The notes: generated by a model from the letters alone, not told the origin. A stretch of 64,000 bases of DNA from Streptomyces sp. NBC_00483 (GCF_036013745.1 NZ_CP107880.1:5642001-5706000); one strand, 5' to 3'; numbered from the stretch's first letter, positions 1-11,671 are shown. Numbers and translations are program-made.

Positions 1-791
1 TGGACTCGCTCGAAGGCCGCCGTGGTCAGCCGCGACTCCGTCCCCCCTTCCCTGCCGTCGCGGGCCTCTACGCCTGCCCCACTGTGGTGAACAACGTCGA
101 GTCCATCGCGTCGGTTCCCGCAATCATCAATCGGGGCAAGGACTGGTTCAAATCGATGGGGAGCGAGAAGTCCCCGGGCTTCACGCTCTACTCGCTCAGC
201 GGCCACGTCACGAGCCCCGGCCAGTACGAGGCCCCGCTCGGCATCACGCTGCGCCAGCTGCTCGACATGAGCGGCGGCATGCGGGCGGGCCACCGCCTCA
301 AGTTCTGGACCCCCGGCGGCAGCTCGACGCCGATGTTCACCGAGGAACACCTCGACGTACCCCTCGATTACGAGGGCGTCGGCGCCGCCGGATCGATGCT
401 CGGCACCAAGGCGCTGCAATGCTTCGACGAGACGACCTGCGTTGTGCGCGCGGTCACAAGGTGGACCGAGTTCTACGCCCACGAGTCCTGCGGCAAGTGC
501 ACGCCGTGCCGTGAAGGAACGTACTGGCTCGTGCAGTTGCTGCGGGACATCGAGGCCGGCAAGGGCACGATGTCCGACCTCGACAAGCTGAACGACATCG
601 CCGACAACATCAACGGCAAGTCGTTCTGCGCCCTCGGCGACGGCGCGGCCTCGCCGATCTTCTCCTCGCTCAAGTACTTCCGCGACGAGTACGAGCAGCA
701 CATCACGGGCAAGGCCTGCCCCTTCGACCCGGCCAGGTCCACGCTGTGGGCCGGCCGGGGCGACAAGCACCGCACGGAGGTGAACGCGTGA
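1..791 (+). CDS. nuoF: NADH-quinone oxidoreductase subunit F, 3' part (partial at window start)
   Basis: C-terminal 262 residues of the 51-kDa-type subunit that binds NADH and FMN and passes electrons to cluster N3, in the peripheral arm of complex I. The reading frame is open from base 3, and the N-terminal FMN/NADH Rossmann-like part is off the window. Visible are the PTVVNNVES motif after the nucleotide-binding region, the ubiquitin-like beta-grasp region, and the N3 ligand motif [11 protein letters not shown] (from about base 486) with the distal Cys in [10 protein letters not shown]. It ends in TGA and overlaps the nuoG GTG start by four bases (GTGA), so translation is probably coupled. 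Family identity is clear; only the 5' end is missing. Confidence 0.96.
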   Translation, partial: DSLEGRRGQPRLRPPFPAVAGLYACPTVVNNVESIASVPAIINRGKDWFKSMGSEKSPGFTLYSLSGHVTSPGQYEAPLGITLRQLLDMSGGMRAGHRLKFWTPGGSSTPMFTEEHLDVPLDYEGVGAAGSMLGTKALQCFDETTCVVRAVTRWTEFYAHESCGKCTPCREGTYWLVQLLRDIEAGKGTMSDLDKLNDIADNINGKSFCALGDGAASPIFSSLKYFRDEYEQHITGKACPFDPARSTLWAGRGDKHRTEVNA

Positions 792-3304
792 CCGTCACGA
801 CCAACGCTCCCTCCGGGGGCGGCGAAGCGGCTGTTCCGCCGGAGGACCTCGTCTCCCTCACCATCGACGGCATCGAGATCAGCGTCCCCAAGGGCACGCT
901 GGTGATCCGGGCCGCCGAGATGCTGGGCATCGAGATCCCCCGGTTCTGCGACCATCCGCTGCTCGACCCGGCCGGCGCCTGTCGGCAGTGCATCGTGGAG
1001 GTGGAGGGCCAGCGCAAGCCGATGGCGTCCTGCACCATCACCTGCACCGACGGCATGGTGGTCAAGAGCCAGCTCTCCTCCCCGGTCGCCGAGAAGGCGC
1101 AGAAGGGGGTCATGGAGCTGCTGCTCATCAACCACCCCCTCGACTGCCCGGTCTGCGACAAGGGCGGCGAGTGCCCGCTCCAGAACCAGGCCATGTCGCA
1201 CGGCCAGGCCGACTCGCGCTTCGAGGGCAAGAAGCGCACCTTCGAGAAGCCGGTCCCGATCTCGAAGCAGGTGCTGCTCGACCGCGAGCGGTGCGTGCTG
1301 TGCGCACGCTGCACCCGGTTCTCCAACCAGATCGCGGGCGACCCGATGATCGAGCTGCTGGAGCGCGGCGCGCTCCAGCAGGTCGGCACGGGTGAGGGTG
1401 ACCCCTTCGAGTCGTACTTCTCCGGGAACACGATCCAGATCTGCCCGGTCGGCGCGCTGACCTCGGCGGCGTACCGGTTCCGCTCCCGCCCCTTCGACCT
1501 CGTGTCGTCGCCGAGCGTGTGCGAGCACTGCTCCGGCGGCTGCGCGACCCGCACCGACCACCGGCGCGGCAAGGTGATGCGCCGCCTCGCGGCCAACGAC
1601 TCCGAGGTCAACGAGGAGTGGATCTGCGACAAGGGCCGCTTCGGCTTCCGGTACGCGCAGAAGCCCGACCGGCTCACCAACCCCCTCGTACGGGACGCGG
1701 AGAGCGGTGAACTGCGGCCCGCTTCCTGGCCGGAGGCGCTGGAGGCCGCCGCGCGCGGGCTCGCCGCCGCCCGCGGCCGCACCGGTGTCCTCACCGGTGG
1801 CCGTCTCACCGTCGAGGACGCCTACGCGTACAGCAAGTTCGCGCGCGTCGCCCTCGACACGAACGACATCGATTTCCGCGCGCGCGTGCACAGCAGCGAG
1901 GAAGCCGACTTCCTGGCGGCACGCGTCGCCGGTCGTGGTCGCGACCTGGACGGCAGTGGGGTCACGTACAAGGCGCTCGAGAAGGCGCCCGCGGTCCTCC
2001 TCGTCGGGTTCGAGTCGGAGGAGGAGGCGCCCGGCGTCTTCCTCAAGCTCCGCAAGGCGTGGCGGGGACACGGACAGAAGGTCTACTCACTTTCTACGTA
2101 TGCGACGCGCGGCCTGGAGAAGGCAGGTGGCACGCTGCTGCCTGCTGCTCCCGGCACCGAGCCCGAGTGGCTGACTGCGTTGTCTGAAGGCGTGCTCGCC
2201 TCCGGTGTCGGCCTCGAAGGCGCCGGAGCGGACGCCGCGCAGGCGCTGCGCGGCGAAGGCGCCGTGATCGTCGTCGGCGAGCGGGTCGCGGCCGTGTCGG
2301 GCGGTCTCACCGCCGCCGTACGGGCCGCGTCCGCGACGGGGGCCGAGCTGGTGTGGATCCCGCGCCGGGCCGGTGAGCGCGGGGCCGTCGAGGCGGGCGC
2401 GCTGCCCTCGCTGCTGCCGGGCGGCAGGCCCGCGACCGACCCGCGCGCGCGGGACCAGGTCGCCGCCGCCTGGGGTGTGGCGGAACTGCCGCACCGTTTC
2501 GGGCGGGACACCGGGCAGATCGTGGAGGCCGCGGCCACCGGTGAACTGGGGGCCCTTGTGGTGGCCGGGGTCGAGGTCGCCGACCTGCCGTCCCCGGCAC
2601 GCGCGCGTGAAGCCCTTCACGCGGTGGGTTTCCTGATCTCCCTGGAGCAGCGGCCCAGCGAGGTCACCGACCACGCCGACGTCGTCCTTCCGGTGGCCGC
2701 GGTCGCCGAGAAGGCGGGGACGTTCCTCAACTGGGAGGGGCGTGCCCGGATGTTCGAGGCCGCGCTGAAGCCCGACCAGATGACGCGTCGCGTCGCGCCC
2801 ACGGACGCACGCGCGCTGCAGATGGTGGCGGACGCCATGGACGTCCACTTGGGGATCCCCGATCTTCGTTCGCTGCGCGGCGAGTTGGACCGCCTGGGCA
2901 ACTGGGACGGGCCGCACGCCACGGAGCCCCTTGAGACGTCGGGCCAGCTGCCGCGCCCCTCCTCCGGAGAGGCCGTCCTCGCCGGACACCGGCTGCTGCT
3001 CGACCTGGGCCGCCTCCAGGAGGGCGACGACGCGCTCGCCGGGACCCGGCACGCCGCCCACGCGCGCGTGTCCGCCACGACCGCCACGGAGGCGGGCGTG
3101 AAGGACGGCGACGTACTGACGGTCACCGGGGCACTGGGCAGCGTCGCGTTCCCGCTCCAGGTCACCGAGATGCCCGACCGCGTCGTGTGGCTGCCGCTCA
3201 ACTCCGAGGGCGGCGGCGTCGCTTCGGACACCGGGGCCGTCCCCGGCGACCTGGTGAAGATCGGCCCGGCCGTCGCCGCCGGAGCCCCGGAGGTGCAGTC
3301 ATGA
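788..3304 (+). CDS. nuoG: NADH-quinone oxidoreductase subunit G
   Basis: 838-aa iron-sulfur subunit that carries electrons from NuoF/E towards NuoI in complex I. The GTG at 788 is chosen because GGAGG lies at 776-780 and it overlaps the nuoF stop; an upstream in-frame ATG at 746 would overlap nuoF by 46 bases. The N-terminal ferredoxin domain has [2Fe-2S] ligands near C54, C65, C68 and C82. The His-Cys3 [4Fe-4S] site follows ([15 protein letters not shown], about residues 115-129), then [10 protein letters not shown] with the distal ICPVGAL Cys, then a further four-Cys motif beginning [10 protein letters not shown]. The remainder is the molybdopterin-oxidoreductase-like fold, ending in a C-terminal beta-barrel. 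Third gene of the complex I core visible here; it ends with an ATGA overlap into nuoH. Confidence 0.97.
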   Translation: MTVTTNAPSGGGEAAVPPEDLVSLTIDGIEISVPKGTLVIRAAEMLGIEIPRFCDHPLLDPAGACRQCIVEVEGQRKPMASCTITCTDGMVVKSQLSSPVAEKAQKGVMELLLINHPLDCPVCDKGGECPLQNQAMSHGQADSRFEGKKRTFEKPVPISKQVLLDRERCVLCARCTRFSNQIAGDPMIELLERGALQQVGTGEGDPFESYFSGNTIQICPVGALTSAAYRFRSRPFDLVSSPSVCEHCSGGCATRTDHRRGKVMRRLAANDSEVNEEWICDKGRFGFRYAQKPDRLTNPLVRDAESGELRPASWPEALEAAARGLAAARGRTGVLTGGRLTVEDAYAYSKFARVALDTNDIDFRARVHSSEEADFLAARVAGRGRDLDGSGVTYKALEKAPAVLLVGFESEEEAPGVFLKLRKAWRGHGQKVYSLSTYATRGLEKAGGTLLPAAPGTEPEWLTALSEGVLASGVGLEGAGADAAQALRGEGAVIVVGERVAAVSGGLTAAVRAASATGAELVWIPRRAGERGAVEAGALPSLLPGGRPATDPRARDQVAAAWGVAELPHRFGRDTGQIVEAAATGELGALVVAGVEVADLPSPARAREALHAVGFLISLEQRPSEVTDHADVVLPVAAVAEKAGTFLNWEGRARMFEAALKPDQMTRRVAPTDARALQMVADAMDVHLGIPDLRSLRGELDRLGNWDGPHATEPLETSGQLPRPSSGEAVLAGHRLLLDLGRLQEGDDALAGTRHAAHARVSATTATEAGVKDGDVLTVTGALGSVAFPLQVTEMPDRVVWLPLNSEGGGVASDTGAVPGDLVKIGPAVAAGAPEVQS

Positions 3305-4704
3305 GTCCCATGGCACTGAGCCCGACAGCGCTGAGCCCACTGGCGCTCGAAGACCTCTCCATGTTCGGCCGCGACCCCTGGTGGCTCGTCGTCGTCAAGG
3401 CGGTCTTCTGCTTCGCCTTCCTGATGGTGACCGTGCTGTTCTCCATCGTGTGGGAGCGCAAGGTCGTCGCCTGGATGCAGCTGCGCATCGGCCCGAACCG
3501 GCACGGCCCCTGGGGCATGCTCCAGTCGCTCGCCGACGGCATCAAGCTGATGCTCAAGGAAGACGTGATCGTCAAGCGCGCGGACAAGGTGGTCTACGTC
3601 CTTGCGCCGGTCATCGCGGCGATCCCCGCCTTCATGGCGATCGCCGTGATCCCGTTCGGCCCGGCAGGCAACGAGGTCTCGATCTTCGGCCACCGCACGA
3701 CGATGCAGCTCACCGACCTGCCGATCGCGATGCTCTACATCCTCGCGGTCGCCTCCGTCGGCATCTACGGCATCGTCCTCGCGGGCTGGTCGTCCGGGTC
3801 GACGTACCCGCTGCTCGGCGGCCTGCGGTCCTGCGCGCAGATGATCTCGTACGAGATCGCGATGGGTGCCGCGTTCGCCTCGGTGTTCCTGTACTCGGGC
3901 TCGATGTCGACCTCGGAGATCGTCGCCCAGCAGCACGACCGCTGGTACATCGTCCTGCTGCCCGTCTCGTTCCTGATCTACATCGTGACGATGGTCGGCG
4001 AGACGAACCGCGCTCCGTTCGACATGCCGGAGTCCGAGGGCGACCTCGTCGGCGGCTTCAACACCGAGTACTCGTCCATCAAGTTCGCGATGTTCATGCT
4101 CGCCGAGTACGTGAACATGGTGACGGTCTCGGCGGTGTCCGTGACGCTCTTCCTGGGCGGCTGGCGCGCACCGTGGCCCATCTCCACGTTCTGGGAGGGC
4201 GCGAACCACGGCTGGTGGCCGATGCTCTGGTTCGTCATCAAGGTCCAGCTGCTGCTGTTCTTCTTCATCTGGCTGCGCGGCACGCTGCCTCGCGTCCGCT
4301 ACGACCAGCTGATGAAGCTCGGCTGGAAGGTCCTCATCCCGGTCTCCGTGGTGTGGCTGATGCTGGTGGCGACCGTACGGACGCTGCGCAACGAGAACTA
4401 CGACTTCGCCTCCATCGCCCTGTACGTCGGCGCCGCGATCCTTGTGGTCCTGATCCTGTCGTTCGTCGTGGACATCTTCCGCGACCGCGGGGCCAAGCAG
4501 CGCGAGGCCGCCGAAGAGCCCGTCGCCTTCGACCCGATGGCGGGCGGATTCCCCGTGCCGCCGCTGCCCGGACAGACCCTGCCGCCCGTGCCGCGCAGGC
4601 GCTCCCGCCGGGAGCGGGAGCTGATTGTCAGTGGTGGCCCCGATACTCAGAGTGACGAATCGCTTGGCGGATCTCACGATGGAAAGGAGGCGTCCGATGG
4701 CTGA
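3301..4704 (+). CDS. nuoH: NADH-quinone oxidoreductase subunit H
   Basis: 467-aa membrane subunit forming the quinone-access channel and the link between peripheral and membrane arms. The ATG at 3301 overlaps the nuoG stop (ATGA). About eight transmembrane helices are evident, with the conserved signatures [19 protein letters not shown] in the first helix/loop and [18 protein letters not shown] in the quinone-cavity loop, where the acidic residues expected for the family are present (contrast the second NuoH at 42439). A charged C-terminal tail of about 90 residues, typical of actinobacterial NuoH, follows the last helix. It overlaps nuoI by eight bases. Confidence 0.97.
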   Translation: MSPMALSPTALSPLALEDLSMFGRDPWWLVVVKAVFCFAFLMVTVLFSIVWERKVVAWMQLRIGPNRHGPWGMLQSLADGIKLMLKEDVIVKRADKVVYVLAPVIAAIPAFMAIAVIPFGPAGNEVSIFGHRTTMQLTDLPIAMLYILAVASVGIYGIVLAGWSSGSTYPLLGGLRSCAQMISYEIAMGAAFASVFLYSGSMSTSEIVAQQHDRWYIVLLPVSFLIYIVTMVGETNRAPFDMPESEGDLVGGFNTEYSSIKFAMFMLAEYVNMVTVSAVSVTLFLGGWRAPWPISTFWEGANHGWWPMLWFVIKVQLLLFFFIWLRGTLPRVRYDQLMKLGWKVLIPVSVVWLMLVATVRTLRNENYDFASIALYVGAAILVVLILSFVVDIFRDRGAKQREAAEEPVAFDPMAGGFPVPPLPGQTLPPVPRRRSRRERELIVSGGPDTQSDESLGGSHDGKEASDG

Positions 4705-5320
4705 CGAGACCGACTCCGGCCAGCAGAAGGACACCGAGCCGGGGTTCCAGAACCCCGTCGCCGGCTTCGGCGTGACCTTCAAGGCCATGTTCAAGAAGCG
4801 GCTGACCGAGCAGTACCCGGAACAACCGAAGACCACTGCTCCCCGCTTCCACGGCAGGCACCAGCTCAACCGCCATCCGGACGGCCTGGAGAAGTGCATC
4901 GGCTGCGAGTTGTGCGCCTGGGCCTGCCCGGCGGACGCGATCTATGTGGAGGGCGCGGACAACACGGAGGAGGAGCGCTACTCGCCGGGTGAGCGCTACG
5001 GCCGCGTCTACCAGATCAACTACGCCCGCTGCATTCTGTGCGGACTGTGCATCGAGGCGTGCCCCACGCGCGCGCTGACGATGACGAACGAGTTCGAGCT
5101 GGCCGACAGCAGTCGCGCCAACCTCATCTACACCAAGGAGCAGCTGCTCGCCGGGCTCGACGAGGGCATGGTCGACAGCCCGCACTCGATCTTCCCCGGC
5201 ACGGACGAGCAGGACTACTACCGGGGTCTCGTCACCGAGGCGGCACCCGGCACGGAGCCCCAAGTGGCCGTCTCCAAGGGCGAGAAGCCTTCCGAGGACG
5301 CCGAGGGGGCGGACGTATGA
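4697..5320 (+). CDS. nuoI: NADH-quinone oxidoreductase subunit I
   Basis: 207-aa ferredoxin-like subunit carrying clusters N6a and N6b between NuoG and NuoB. The ATG at 4697 is chosen over an upstream in-frame ATG at 4625 because GGAAAGGAGG stands at 4681-4690. The two 2x[4Fe-4S] motifs are intact: C67, C70, C73, C77 ([12 protein letters not shown]) and C112, C115, C118, C122 ([12 protein letters not shown]). The C-terminal tail is acidic. It sits between nuoH and nuoJ as in other complex I operons and overlaps nuoJ by four bases (ATGA). Confidence 0.97.
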   Translation: MADETDSGQQKDTEPGFQNPVAGFGVTFKAMFKKRLTEQYPEQPKTTAPRFHGRHQLNRHPDGLEKCIGCELCAWACPADAIYVEGADNTEEERYSPGERYGRVYQINYARCILCGLCIEACPTRALTMTNEFELADSSRANLIYTKEQLLAGLDEGMVDSPHSIFPGTDEQDYYRGLVTEAAPGTEPQVAVSKGEKPSEDAEGADV

Positions 5321-6159
5321 GCGCGCAGCTCACCGCGGCGACCACGCTCGCCGCGGGCACCTCCACCGGTGAGGCCTTCCAGTTCTGGATCCTCGGCACG
5401 GTCGCCGTCATCGGCGCCCTGTGCACGATCCTGATGAAGAAGGCCGTGCACAGTGCCCTGTGCCTGGCCGGCACCATGATCATCCTGGCGATCTTCTACC
5501 TCGCCAACGGGGCGTACTTCCTGGGCATCGTGCAGATCGTCGTCTACACGGGCGCGATCATGATGCTGTTCCTCTTCGTGGTGATGCTCGTCGGCGTCAC
5601 CGCGGCCGACTCCCTGACGGAGACCATCAAGGGACAGCGCTGGCTCGCCGCCCTGTGCGGGATCGGCTTCGGGGTGCTGCTCATCGCGGGCATCGGCCAG
5701 GCCTCGTTGACGCAGTTCAACGGACTCGGCAAGGCGAACGCCGGGGGGAACGTGGAGGGCCTGGCGGCCCTCATCTTCTCCAAGTACGTCTTCGCCTTCG
5801 AGATCACCGGCGCCCTGCTGATCACGGCCACCGTCGGCGCGATGGTGCTCACGCACCGCGAGCGCACCGAACGGGCCAAGACGCAGCGCGAGTTGGCGGA
5901 GGAGCGGGTGCGCGAGGGCAAGCACCTCCCGCCGCTGCCCGCCCCGGGTGTCTACGCCCGGCACAACGCGGTGGACATCGCAGGCCTGCTGCCCGACGGC
6001 ACCCCCTCGGAGCTCACGGTCATGCAGACGCTGCGCGAGCGCGGTCAGATCCGGGATGTCTCCGGTGAGGCGATGAGCGATCTGAAGGCTCTGGAGCAGC
6101 GGTCGTCCGACCGCCTGGAGCGCTCGGATCGCGACCGGGCCGAGGAGGCTTCTAAGTGA
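5317..6159 (+). CDS. nuoJ: NADH-quinone oxidoreductase subunit J
   Basis: 280-aa membrane subunit of complex I. Five transmembrane helices occupy roughly residues 20-185, including the helix with the glycine-rich [15 protein letters not shown] segment that carries the pi-bulge important for coupling. A hydrophilic C-terminal extension of about 90 residues rich in Arg, Glu and Asp follows; it is longer than in E. coli (184 aa) but ordinary for streptomycetes. The ATG at 5317 overlaps the nuoI stop, and the stop overlaps the GTG start of nuoK. Confidence 0.95.
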
Positions 6160-6455
6160 ATCCGGTCAACTACCTGTATCTCGCCGCCCTGTTGTTCACG
6201 ATCGGCGCCACCGGCGTGCTCATCAGGCGGAACGCGATCGTCGTGTTCATGTGCATCGAGCTGATGCTGAACGCGTGCAACCTCGCGTTCGTCGCGTTCT
6301 CCCGGATGCACGGCAATCTCGACGGCCAGATCATCGCGTTCTTCACGATGGTCGTCGCCGCCGCCGAGGTCGTGGTGGGGCTCGCGATCATCGTGTCGCT
6401 GTTCCGTTCCCGCCACTCGGCCTCGGTCGACGACGCCAGCCTGATGAAGCTGTAA
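6156..6455 (+). CDS. nuoK: NADH-quinone oxidoreductase subunit K
   Basis: 99-aa membrane subunit with three transmembrane helices, the usual family length. The two buried glutamates that form part of the E-channel are visible, in the [11 protein letters not shown] motif and in the third-helix [11 protein letters not shown] motif. The start is GTG at 6156, overlapping the nuoJ stop. A short 14-base gap containing AAGGGGT precedes nuoL. Confidence 0.96.
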
Positions 6456-6469
6456 GGGGTCGCTGAATC

Positions 6470-8365
6470 GTGGAGAACCTGATTGCGCTGCTCGTCGCAG
6501 CGCCACTGCTCGGAGCGGCCGTACTGCTGTGCGGCGGGCGGGCGTTGGACCGGGTGGGTCATCTGCTCGGCACACTGCTCGCGGCCGTCTCCTTCGTGAT
6601 CGCCGTCGTGCTCTTCACCGACATGCTCGGCATGGGCCCGGAGGACCGCACGCTCAGCCAGCACCTGTTCAGCTGGATCCCCGTCGAGGGCTTCCAGGCG
6701 GACGTCGCCTTCCAGCTGGACCAGCTGTCGATGACGTTCGTCCTGCTGATCTCCGGTGTGGGCACGCTGATCCACCTGTACTCGATCGGCTACATGGAGC
6801 ACGACGAGCGGCGCCGCCGCTTCTTCGGCTACCTGAACCTGTTCGTCGCGGCGATGCTCCTCCTGGTCATCGCCGACAACTACCTGCTGCTGTACGTCGG
6901 TTGGGAGGGTGTGGGCCTCGCCTCGTACCTGCTCATCGGCTTCTGGCAGCACAAGCCGAGCGCGGCCACCGCCGCGAAGAAGGCGTTCCTGGTCAACAGG
7001 GTCGGCGACATGGGTCTGTCCATCGCCATCATGTTGATGTTCACGACCTTCGGGACGTTCGCCTTCAAGCCGGTGCTCGACAGCGTCGGTGACACCTCCG
7101 AGGGCAAACTCACCGCGATCGGTCTGATGCTGCTGCTCGCCGCGTGCGGCAAGTCGGCGCAGGTGCCGCTGCAGTCCTGGCTCGGGGACGCGATGGAGGG
7201 CCCGACCCCGGTCTCGGCCCTCATCCACGCCGCGACCATGGTGACCGCGGGCGTCTACCTGATCGTCCGCTCCGGCGCGATCTTCAACGGGGCGCCGGAC
7301 GCACAGCTCGTCGTCACCATCGTCGGCGCGGTCACGCTGCTGTTCGGTGCGATCGTCGGTTGCGCCAAGGACGACATCAAGAAGGCGCTCGCCGGCTCGA
7401 CGATGTCGCAGATCGGCTACATGATCCTCGCCGCGGGCCTCGGCCCCATCGGCTACGTGTTCGCGATCATGCACCTGGTCACGCACGGCTTCTTCAAGGC
7501 GGGCCTGTTCCTCGGCGCCGGTTCGGTCATGCACGGCATGAACGACGAGGTCGACATGCGGAGGTTCGGCGGCCTGCGGAAGTACATGCCGGTCACCTTC
7601 GTGACGTTCGGCCTCGGGTATCTGGCGATCATCGGATTCCCGGGCCTGTCCGGCTTCTTCTCCAAGGACAAGATCATCGAGGCGGCGTTCGCCAAGGGCG
7701 GCACCGAGGGCTGGATCCTCGGCTCCGTCGCCCTCCTGGGCGCGGCCATCACGGCGTTCTACATGACTCGCGTGATGATCATGACCTTCTTCGGCGAGAA
7801 GCGCTGGCAGCCCGACGCGGAGGGCCACGAGCCGCACCCGCACGAGTCGCCCTCGTCCATGACGATCCCGATGATCGTGCTCGCGGTCGGCTCGGTCTTC
7901 GCCGGTGGCTTCTTCTCCATCGGGGACCGCTTCCTGCACTGGCTGGAGCCCGTCACCGGGCACGACCACGGGCACGCGCCCATCAGCGCGGGCGTGGTCA
8001 CCGGAGCCACCATGGTGTGCCTGGTGATCGGTGTGGGTCTTGCCTGGGTCCAGTACGGGCGCCGCGAGGTTCCCGCCGTCGCCCCGCGCGGCTCGCTGCT
8101 CACCCGCGCCGCACGGCGTGACCTGCTCCAGGACGACTTCAACCACGTCGTTCTGGTGCGCGGTGGCGAGCACCTGACGCGCTCCCTCGTATACGTCGAC
8201 CACACCTTGGTCGACGGGGTGGTCAACGGGACGGCGGCCTCGGTCGGCGGCCTCTCCGGTCGGCTGCGCAAACTCCAGAACGGCTACGTGCGCTCGTACG
8301 CCGTCTCGATGTTCGGCGGCGCGGCGCTCATCGCCGCGGTGACCCTGCTGATGAGGGCGGTCTGA
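6470..8365 (+). CDS. nuoL: NADH-quinone oxidoreductase subunit L
   Basis: 631-aa antiporter-like proton-pumping subunit at the distal end of the membrane arm. The GTG start at 6470 follows AAGGGG. It has about 16 helices. The proton_antipo core is clear: [21 protein letters not shown] with the key Glu, then [18 protein letters not shown], the discontinuous-helix signature with the channel His. The C-terminal region contains the amphipathic lateral helix and a final membrane anchor. Five bases separate it from nuoM. Confidence 0.97.
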   Translation: MENLIALLVAAPLLGAAVLLCGGRALDRVGHLLGTLLAAVSFVIAVVLFTDMLGMGPEDRTLSQHLFSWIPVEGFQADVAFQLDQLSMTFVLLISGVGTLIHLYSIGYMEHDERRRRFFGYLNLFVAAMLLLVIADNYLLLYVGWEGVGLASYLLIGFWQHKPSAATAAKKAFLVNRVGDMGLSIAIMLMFTTFGTFAFKPVLDSVGDTSEGKLTAIGLMLLLAACGKSAQVPLQSWLGDAMEGPTPVSALIHAATMVTAGVYLIVRSGAIFNGAPDAQLVVTIVGAVTLLFGAIVGCAKDDIKKALAGSTMSQIGYMILAAGLGPIGYVFAIMHLVTHGFFKAGLFLGAGSVMHGMNDEVDMRRFGGLRKYMPVTFVTFGLGYLAIIGFPGLSGFFSKDKIIEAAFAKGGTEGWILGSVALLGAAITAFYMTRVMIMTFFGEKRWQPDAEGHEPHPHESPSSMTIPMIVLAVGSVFAGGFFSIGDRFLHWLEPVTGHDHGHAPISAGVVTGATMVCLVIGVGLAWVQYGRREVPAVAPRGSLLTRAARRDLLQDDFNHVVLVRGGEHLTRSLVYVDHTLVDGVVNGTAASVGGLSGRLRKLQNGYVRSYAVSMFGGAALIAAVTLLMRAV

Positions 8366-8370
8366 TACCG

Positions 8371-9945
8371 ATGTCCTTTCCTCTGCTGACAGCGACGGCG
8401 GTACTGCCGGCCGTGGGCGCGATCGCCACGGCCGCCGTGCCGGCGAAGCAGCGCACCGCGGCCAAGTGGCTCGCGCTGCTGTTCTCGCTCGCCACCCTGG
8501 TGCTCGCGGCGGTGGTCGCGGTCCGCTTCGATCCGGGCGGCGGACGCTTCCAACTCACCGAATCCCACGCGTGGATCGCGGACTTCGGGGTCCGCTACGA
8601 GCTGGGTGTGGACGGCATCGCGGTGGCGCTCATCGCGCTGACCGCGCTGCTGATCCCGTTCGTGATCCTCGCGGGCTGGCACGACGCCGACCCGCAGGAG
8701 ACCGGGAACACGAGGTGGCGCCCGACGCAGGGCTTCTTCGCCCTGATCCTCCTCGTCGAGGCGATGGTGATCATCTCCTTCGAGGCCACCGACGTCTTCC
8801 TCTTCTACATCTTCTTCGAAGCCATGCTCATCCCGATGTACTTCCTCATCGGCGGCTTCGGGGACCGGGCGGGCCAGCACGGCGAGAAGGAGGCCGCGAC
8901 CCAACGCTCGTACGCGGCCGTCAAGTTCCTCCTCTACAACCTGGTCGGCGGCCTCATCATGCTGGCGGCCGTCATCGGCCTCTACGTAGTCGCGGGGAAC
9001 TTCTCGCTCCAGGAGATCGCCGCCGCGCGGGCCAACGGCTCGCTCGACATGGCAACCAACACCGAGCGGCTGCTCTTCCTGGGCTTCTTCTTCGCCTTCG
9101 CGGTGAAGGCCCCGCTGTGGCCGCTGCACACCTGGCTGCCGAACGCGATGGGGGAGGCCACCACCCCGGTCGCCGTACTCATCACGGCAGTTGTCGACAA
9201 GGTCGGCACGTTCGCGATGCTCCGCTTCTGCCTCCAGCTGTTCCCGGAGGCGAGCAAGTGGGCGACGCCGGTGATCCTGGTGCTCGCCCTGATCAGCATC
9301 GTCTACGGGGCGCTGGTCGCGGTCGGCCAGCGCGACATCAAGCGCCTGATCGCCTTCGCGTCGATCTCGCACTTCGGCTTCATCATCATGGGCATCTTCG
9401 CGATGACCAGCCAGGGCCAGTCCGGCGCGACGCTCTACATGGTCAACCACGGGATCTCGACGGCGGCGCTGATGCTGGTCGCCGGCTTCCTGATCTCGCG
9501 GCGCGGTTCGCGGCTCATCGCGGACTACGGAGGCGTGCAGAAGGTCGCCCCGGTGCTCGCCGGTACGTTCCTGATCGGCGGCCTCGCCACTCTCTCGCTG
9601 CCGGGCCTCGCGCCCTTCGTGAGTGAATTCCTGGTCCTGGTCGGCACGTTCACGCGCTACCCGGTGATCGGCATCATCGCCACCTTCGGCATCGTGCTCG
9701 CCGCGCTCTACACGCTGGTTCTCTATCAGCGCACCATGACGGGCCCGGTGAAGCCGTCGACCGAGGGCATCGCGGATCTGCGGGTGCGTGAGCTCGCGGT
9801 CGTCGTCCCGCTGATCGGCGTACTGATCTTCCTCGGCGTCTACCCGAAGCCGCTCACCGAGCTGGTGAACCCGGCGGTCAAGCACACCCTGTCCGACGTC
9901 CACAAGAAGGACCCGAAGCCGGAAGTGGAGGCGGCTCACAAATGA
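8371..9945 (+). CDS. nuoM: NADH-quinone oxidoreductase subunit M
   Basis: 524-aa antiporter-like proton-pumping subunit with about 14 transmembrane helices. Signatures seen are FYIFFEAMLIPMYFLIGGFG, with the essential Glu of helix 5, and PLHTWLPNAMGEATTPVAVL in the discontinuous helix. The protein starts at ATG 8371 and ends with a hydrophilic tail. The stop overlaps nuoN (ATGA). Length and position are those of a standard complex I subunit. Confidence 0.97.
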   Translation: MSFPLLTATAVLPAVGAIATAAVPAKQRTAAKWLALLFSLATLVLAAVVAVRFDPGGGRFQLTESHAWIADFGVRYELGVDGIAVALIALTALLIPFVILAGWHDADPQETGNTRWRPTQGFFALILLVEAMVIISFEATDVFLFYIFFEAMLIPMYFLIGGFGDRAGQHGEKEAATQRSYAAVKFLLYNLVGGLIMLAAVIGLYVVAGNFSLQEIAAARANGSLDMATNTERLLFLGFFFAFAVKAPLWPLHTWLPNAMGEATTPVAVLITAVVDKVGTFAMLRFCLQLFPEASKWATPVILVLALISIVYGALVAVGQRDIKRLIAFASISHFGFIIMGIFAMTSQGQSGATLYMVNHGISTAALMLVAGFLISRRGSRLIADYGGVQKVAPVLAGTFLIGGLATLSLPGLAPFVSEFLVLVGTFTRYPVIGIIATFGIVLAALYTLVLYQRTMTGPVKPSTEGIADLRVRELAVVVPLIGVLIFLGVYPKPLTELVNPAVKHTLSDVHKKDPKPEVEAAHK

Positions 9946-11603
9946 GTGCACTGGTGAGTGCTTCTTCCGTCCACAGCCTGTGGACAACGGCGGCCGATCC
10001 GATCTCCAAGATCGACGCACCGAAGATCGAGTACGCGCAATTGTCGCCGACCTTGATCGTCATCGGTGCCGCCGTCCTGGGGATCCTGGTCGAGGCCCTG
10101 GTGCCGCGCCGGTCCCGCTACTACGTGCAGGTGTTCCTCGCGGTCGTCGCGCTCGCGGCCGCCTTCGCGGCGGTCGTGGGGCTCGCGGCCGGCGGGTACG
10201 GGACGACGAAGGCGCACATCGCGGCCATGGGCGCGATCGCCGTCGACGGCCCGGCGCTGTTCCTCCAAGGGACCATCCTGCTGTCCGGGATCGTCGCGAT
10301 CTTCACGTTCGCCGAGCGGCGGCTCGACCCGGAGGCGCACGGCAACCGCGTCGACTCCTTCGCCGCGCAGGCCGCCTCCGTGCCCGGCAGCGACAGTGAA
10401 AAGGCGGCCATAAAGGCCGGGTTCACCACCACCGAGGTGTTCCCGCTGGCGCTCTTCGCGATCGGCGGCATGCTGGTCTTCCCCGCGGCGAACGACCTGC
10501 TGACGCTGTTCATCGCCCTGGAAGTCTTCTCGCTCCCGCTGTACCTGCTGTGCGCCGTGGCCCGCCGCAAGCGGCTCATGTCGCAGGAGGCCGCGGTCAA
10601 GTACTTCCTGCTCGGCGCCTTCGCGTCCGCCTTCACCCTGTTCGGCATCGCGCTCCTGTACGGCTACGCGGGCTCCGTCTCGTACGCCACGATCGCGAGC
10701 GTCGTCGACAGCTCGATCCAGAACGTGGATCCGGCCCTCGCCGACACCATGGGCAACGACGCGCTGCTGCTCATCGGCATGGCGCTGGTCGGCATGGGCC
10801 TGCTGTTCAAGGTCGGCGCCGTCCCGTTCCACATGTGGACGCCGGACGTGTACCAGGGCGCGCCGACGCCGGTGACCGGGTTCATGGCGGCGGCCACGAA
10901 GGTCGCGGCCTTCGGCGCGCTGCTGCGTCTGCTGTACGTCGTCCTGCCGGGGATGCGCTGGGACTGGCGTCCTGTCATGTGGGCCGTCGCCATCGTCACG
11001 ATGCTGGGCGGCGCGATCGTCGCGATCACGCAGACCGACATCAAGCGGCTCCTCGCGTACTCCTCCATCGCGCACGCCGGCTTCATCCTGGCCGGTGTCA
11101 TCGCGACCACGCCCGACGGGGTCTCGTCCGTCCTCTTCTACCTGGCCGCGTACTCCTTCGTGACCATCGGCGCCTTCGCCGTGGTGACGCTGGTGCGCGA
11201 CGCGGGGGGCGAGGCGACGCACCTGTCGAAGTGGGCGGGGCTCGGGCGCAGGTCGCCGCTGGTGGCAGCGGTCTTCGCGGTGTTCCTGCTGGCCTTCGCC
11301 GGTATCCCGCTCACCTCCGGGTTCGCGGGCAAGTTCGCCGTGTTCAAGGCGGCGGCCGAGGGCGGCGCGGGCGCGCTCGTCGTGGTCGGTGTCGTGTCCT
11401 CGGCGATCGCCGCGTTCTTCTACATCCGCGTCATCGTCCTCATGTTCTTCAGCGAGCCGAAGGCGGACGGCCCGACCGTGGCCGTGCCCTCGCCGCTGAC
11501 CATGACGACGATCGGGGTGGGCGTCGCGGTCACGATCGTGCTGGGGCTCGCGCCGCAGTACTTCCTGGACCTGGCGGGCCAGGCCGGGGTGTTTGTGCGG
11601 TAG
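9942..11603 (+). CDS. nuoN: NADH-quinone oxidoreductase subunit N
   Basis: 553-aa antiporter-like subunit, last gene of the first complex I operon. Helix-5 Glu lies in LFIALEVFSLPLYLLC, and the discontinuous-helix motif is VPFHMWTPDVYQGAPTPVTG. Starting at ATG 9942, the N-terminus has a 35-residue hydrophilic leader that is longer than in E. coli. Conserved lysines of the second half (TDIKRLLAYSSIAHAGF) are present. A strong hairpin follows 31 bases after the stop, which marks the operon end. Confidence 0.97.
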   Translation: MSALVSASSVHSLWTTAADPISKIDAPKIEYAQLSPTLIVIGAAVLGILVEALVPRRSRYYVQVFLAVVALAAAFAAVVGLAAGGYGTTKAHIAAMGAIAVDGPALFLQGTILLSGIVAIFTFAERRLDPEAHGNRVDSFAAQAASVPGSDSEKAAIKAGFTTTEVFPLALFAIGGMLVFPAANDLLTLFIALEVFSLPLYLLCAVARRKRLMSQEAAVKYFLLGAFASAFTLFGIALLYGYAGSVSYATIASVVDSSIQNVDPALADTMGNDALLLIGMALVGMGLLFKVGAVPFHMWTPDVYQGAPTPVTGFMAAATKVAAFGALLRLLYVVLPGMRWDWRPVMWAVAIVTMLGGAIVAITQTDIKRLLAYSSIAHAGFILAGVIATTPDGVSSVLFYLAAYSFVTIGAFAVVTLVRDAGGEATHLSKWAGLGRRSPLVAAVFAVFLLAFAGIPLTSGFAGKFAVFKAAAEGGAGALVVVGVVSSAIAAFFYIRVIVLMFFSEPKADGPTVAVPSPLTMTTIGVGVAVTIVLGLAPQYFLDLAGQAGVFVR

Positions 11604-11634
11604 CGGTAGCGATACCGCCGCCGTCGCGCATGGT

Positions 11635-11666
11635 GAGGCCCGGTCCCTGGGAGGGGGCCGGGCCTC
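11635..11666 (+). terminator. Hairpin terminator of the first nuo operon
   Basis: Perfect inverted repeat GAGGCCCGG (11635-11643) and CCGGGCCTC (11658-11666) with a 14-base loop. There is no U-tract, as is common in streptomycetes. It lies directly after nuoN and before the recQ promoter region. Confidence 0.75.
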
Positions 11667-11671
11667 CATGC

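Noticed and set aside
2617..4899. A 760-codon - strand open frame over nuoG, nuoH and nuoI
   Set aside because: Antisense shadow; Asp/His/Arg-rich sequence with no family motif, while nuoG-H-I are unambiguous.
9979..9987. TGTGGACAA, the complement of the streptomycete DnaA box, inside nuoN
   Set aside because: A single copy within a coding region and with no neighbouring boxes; probably chance and codon-driven.
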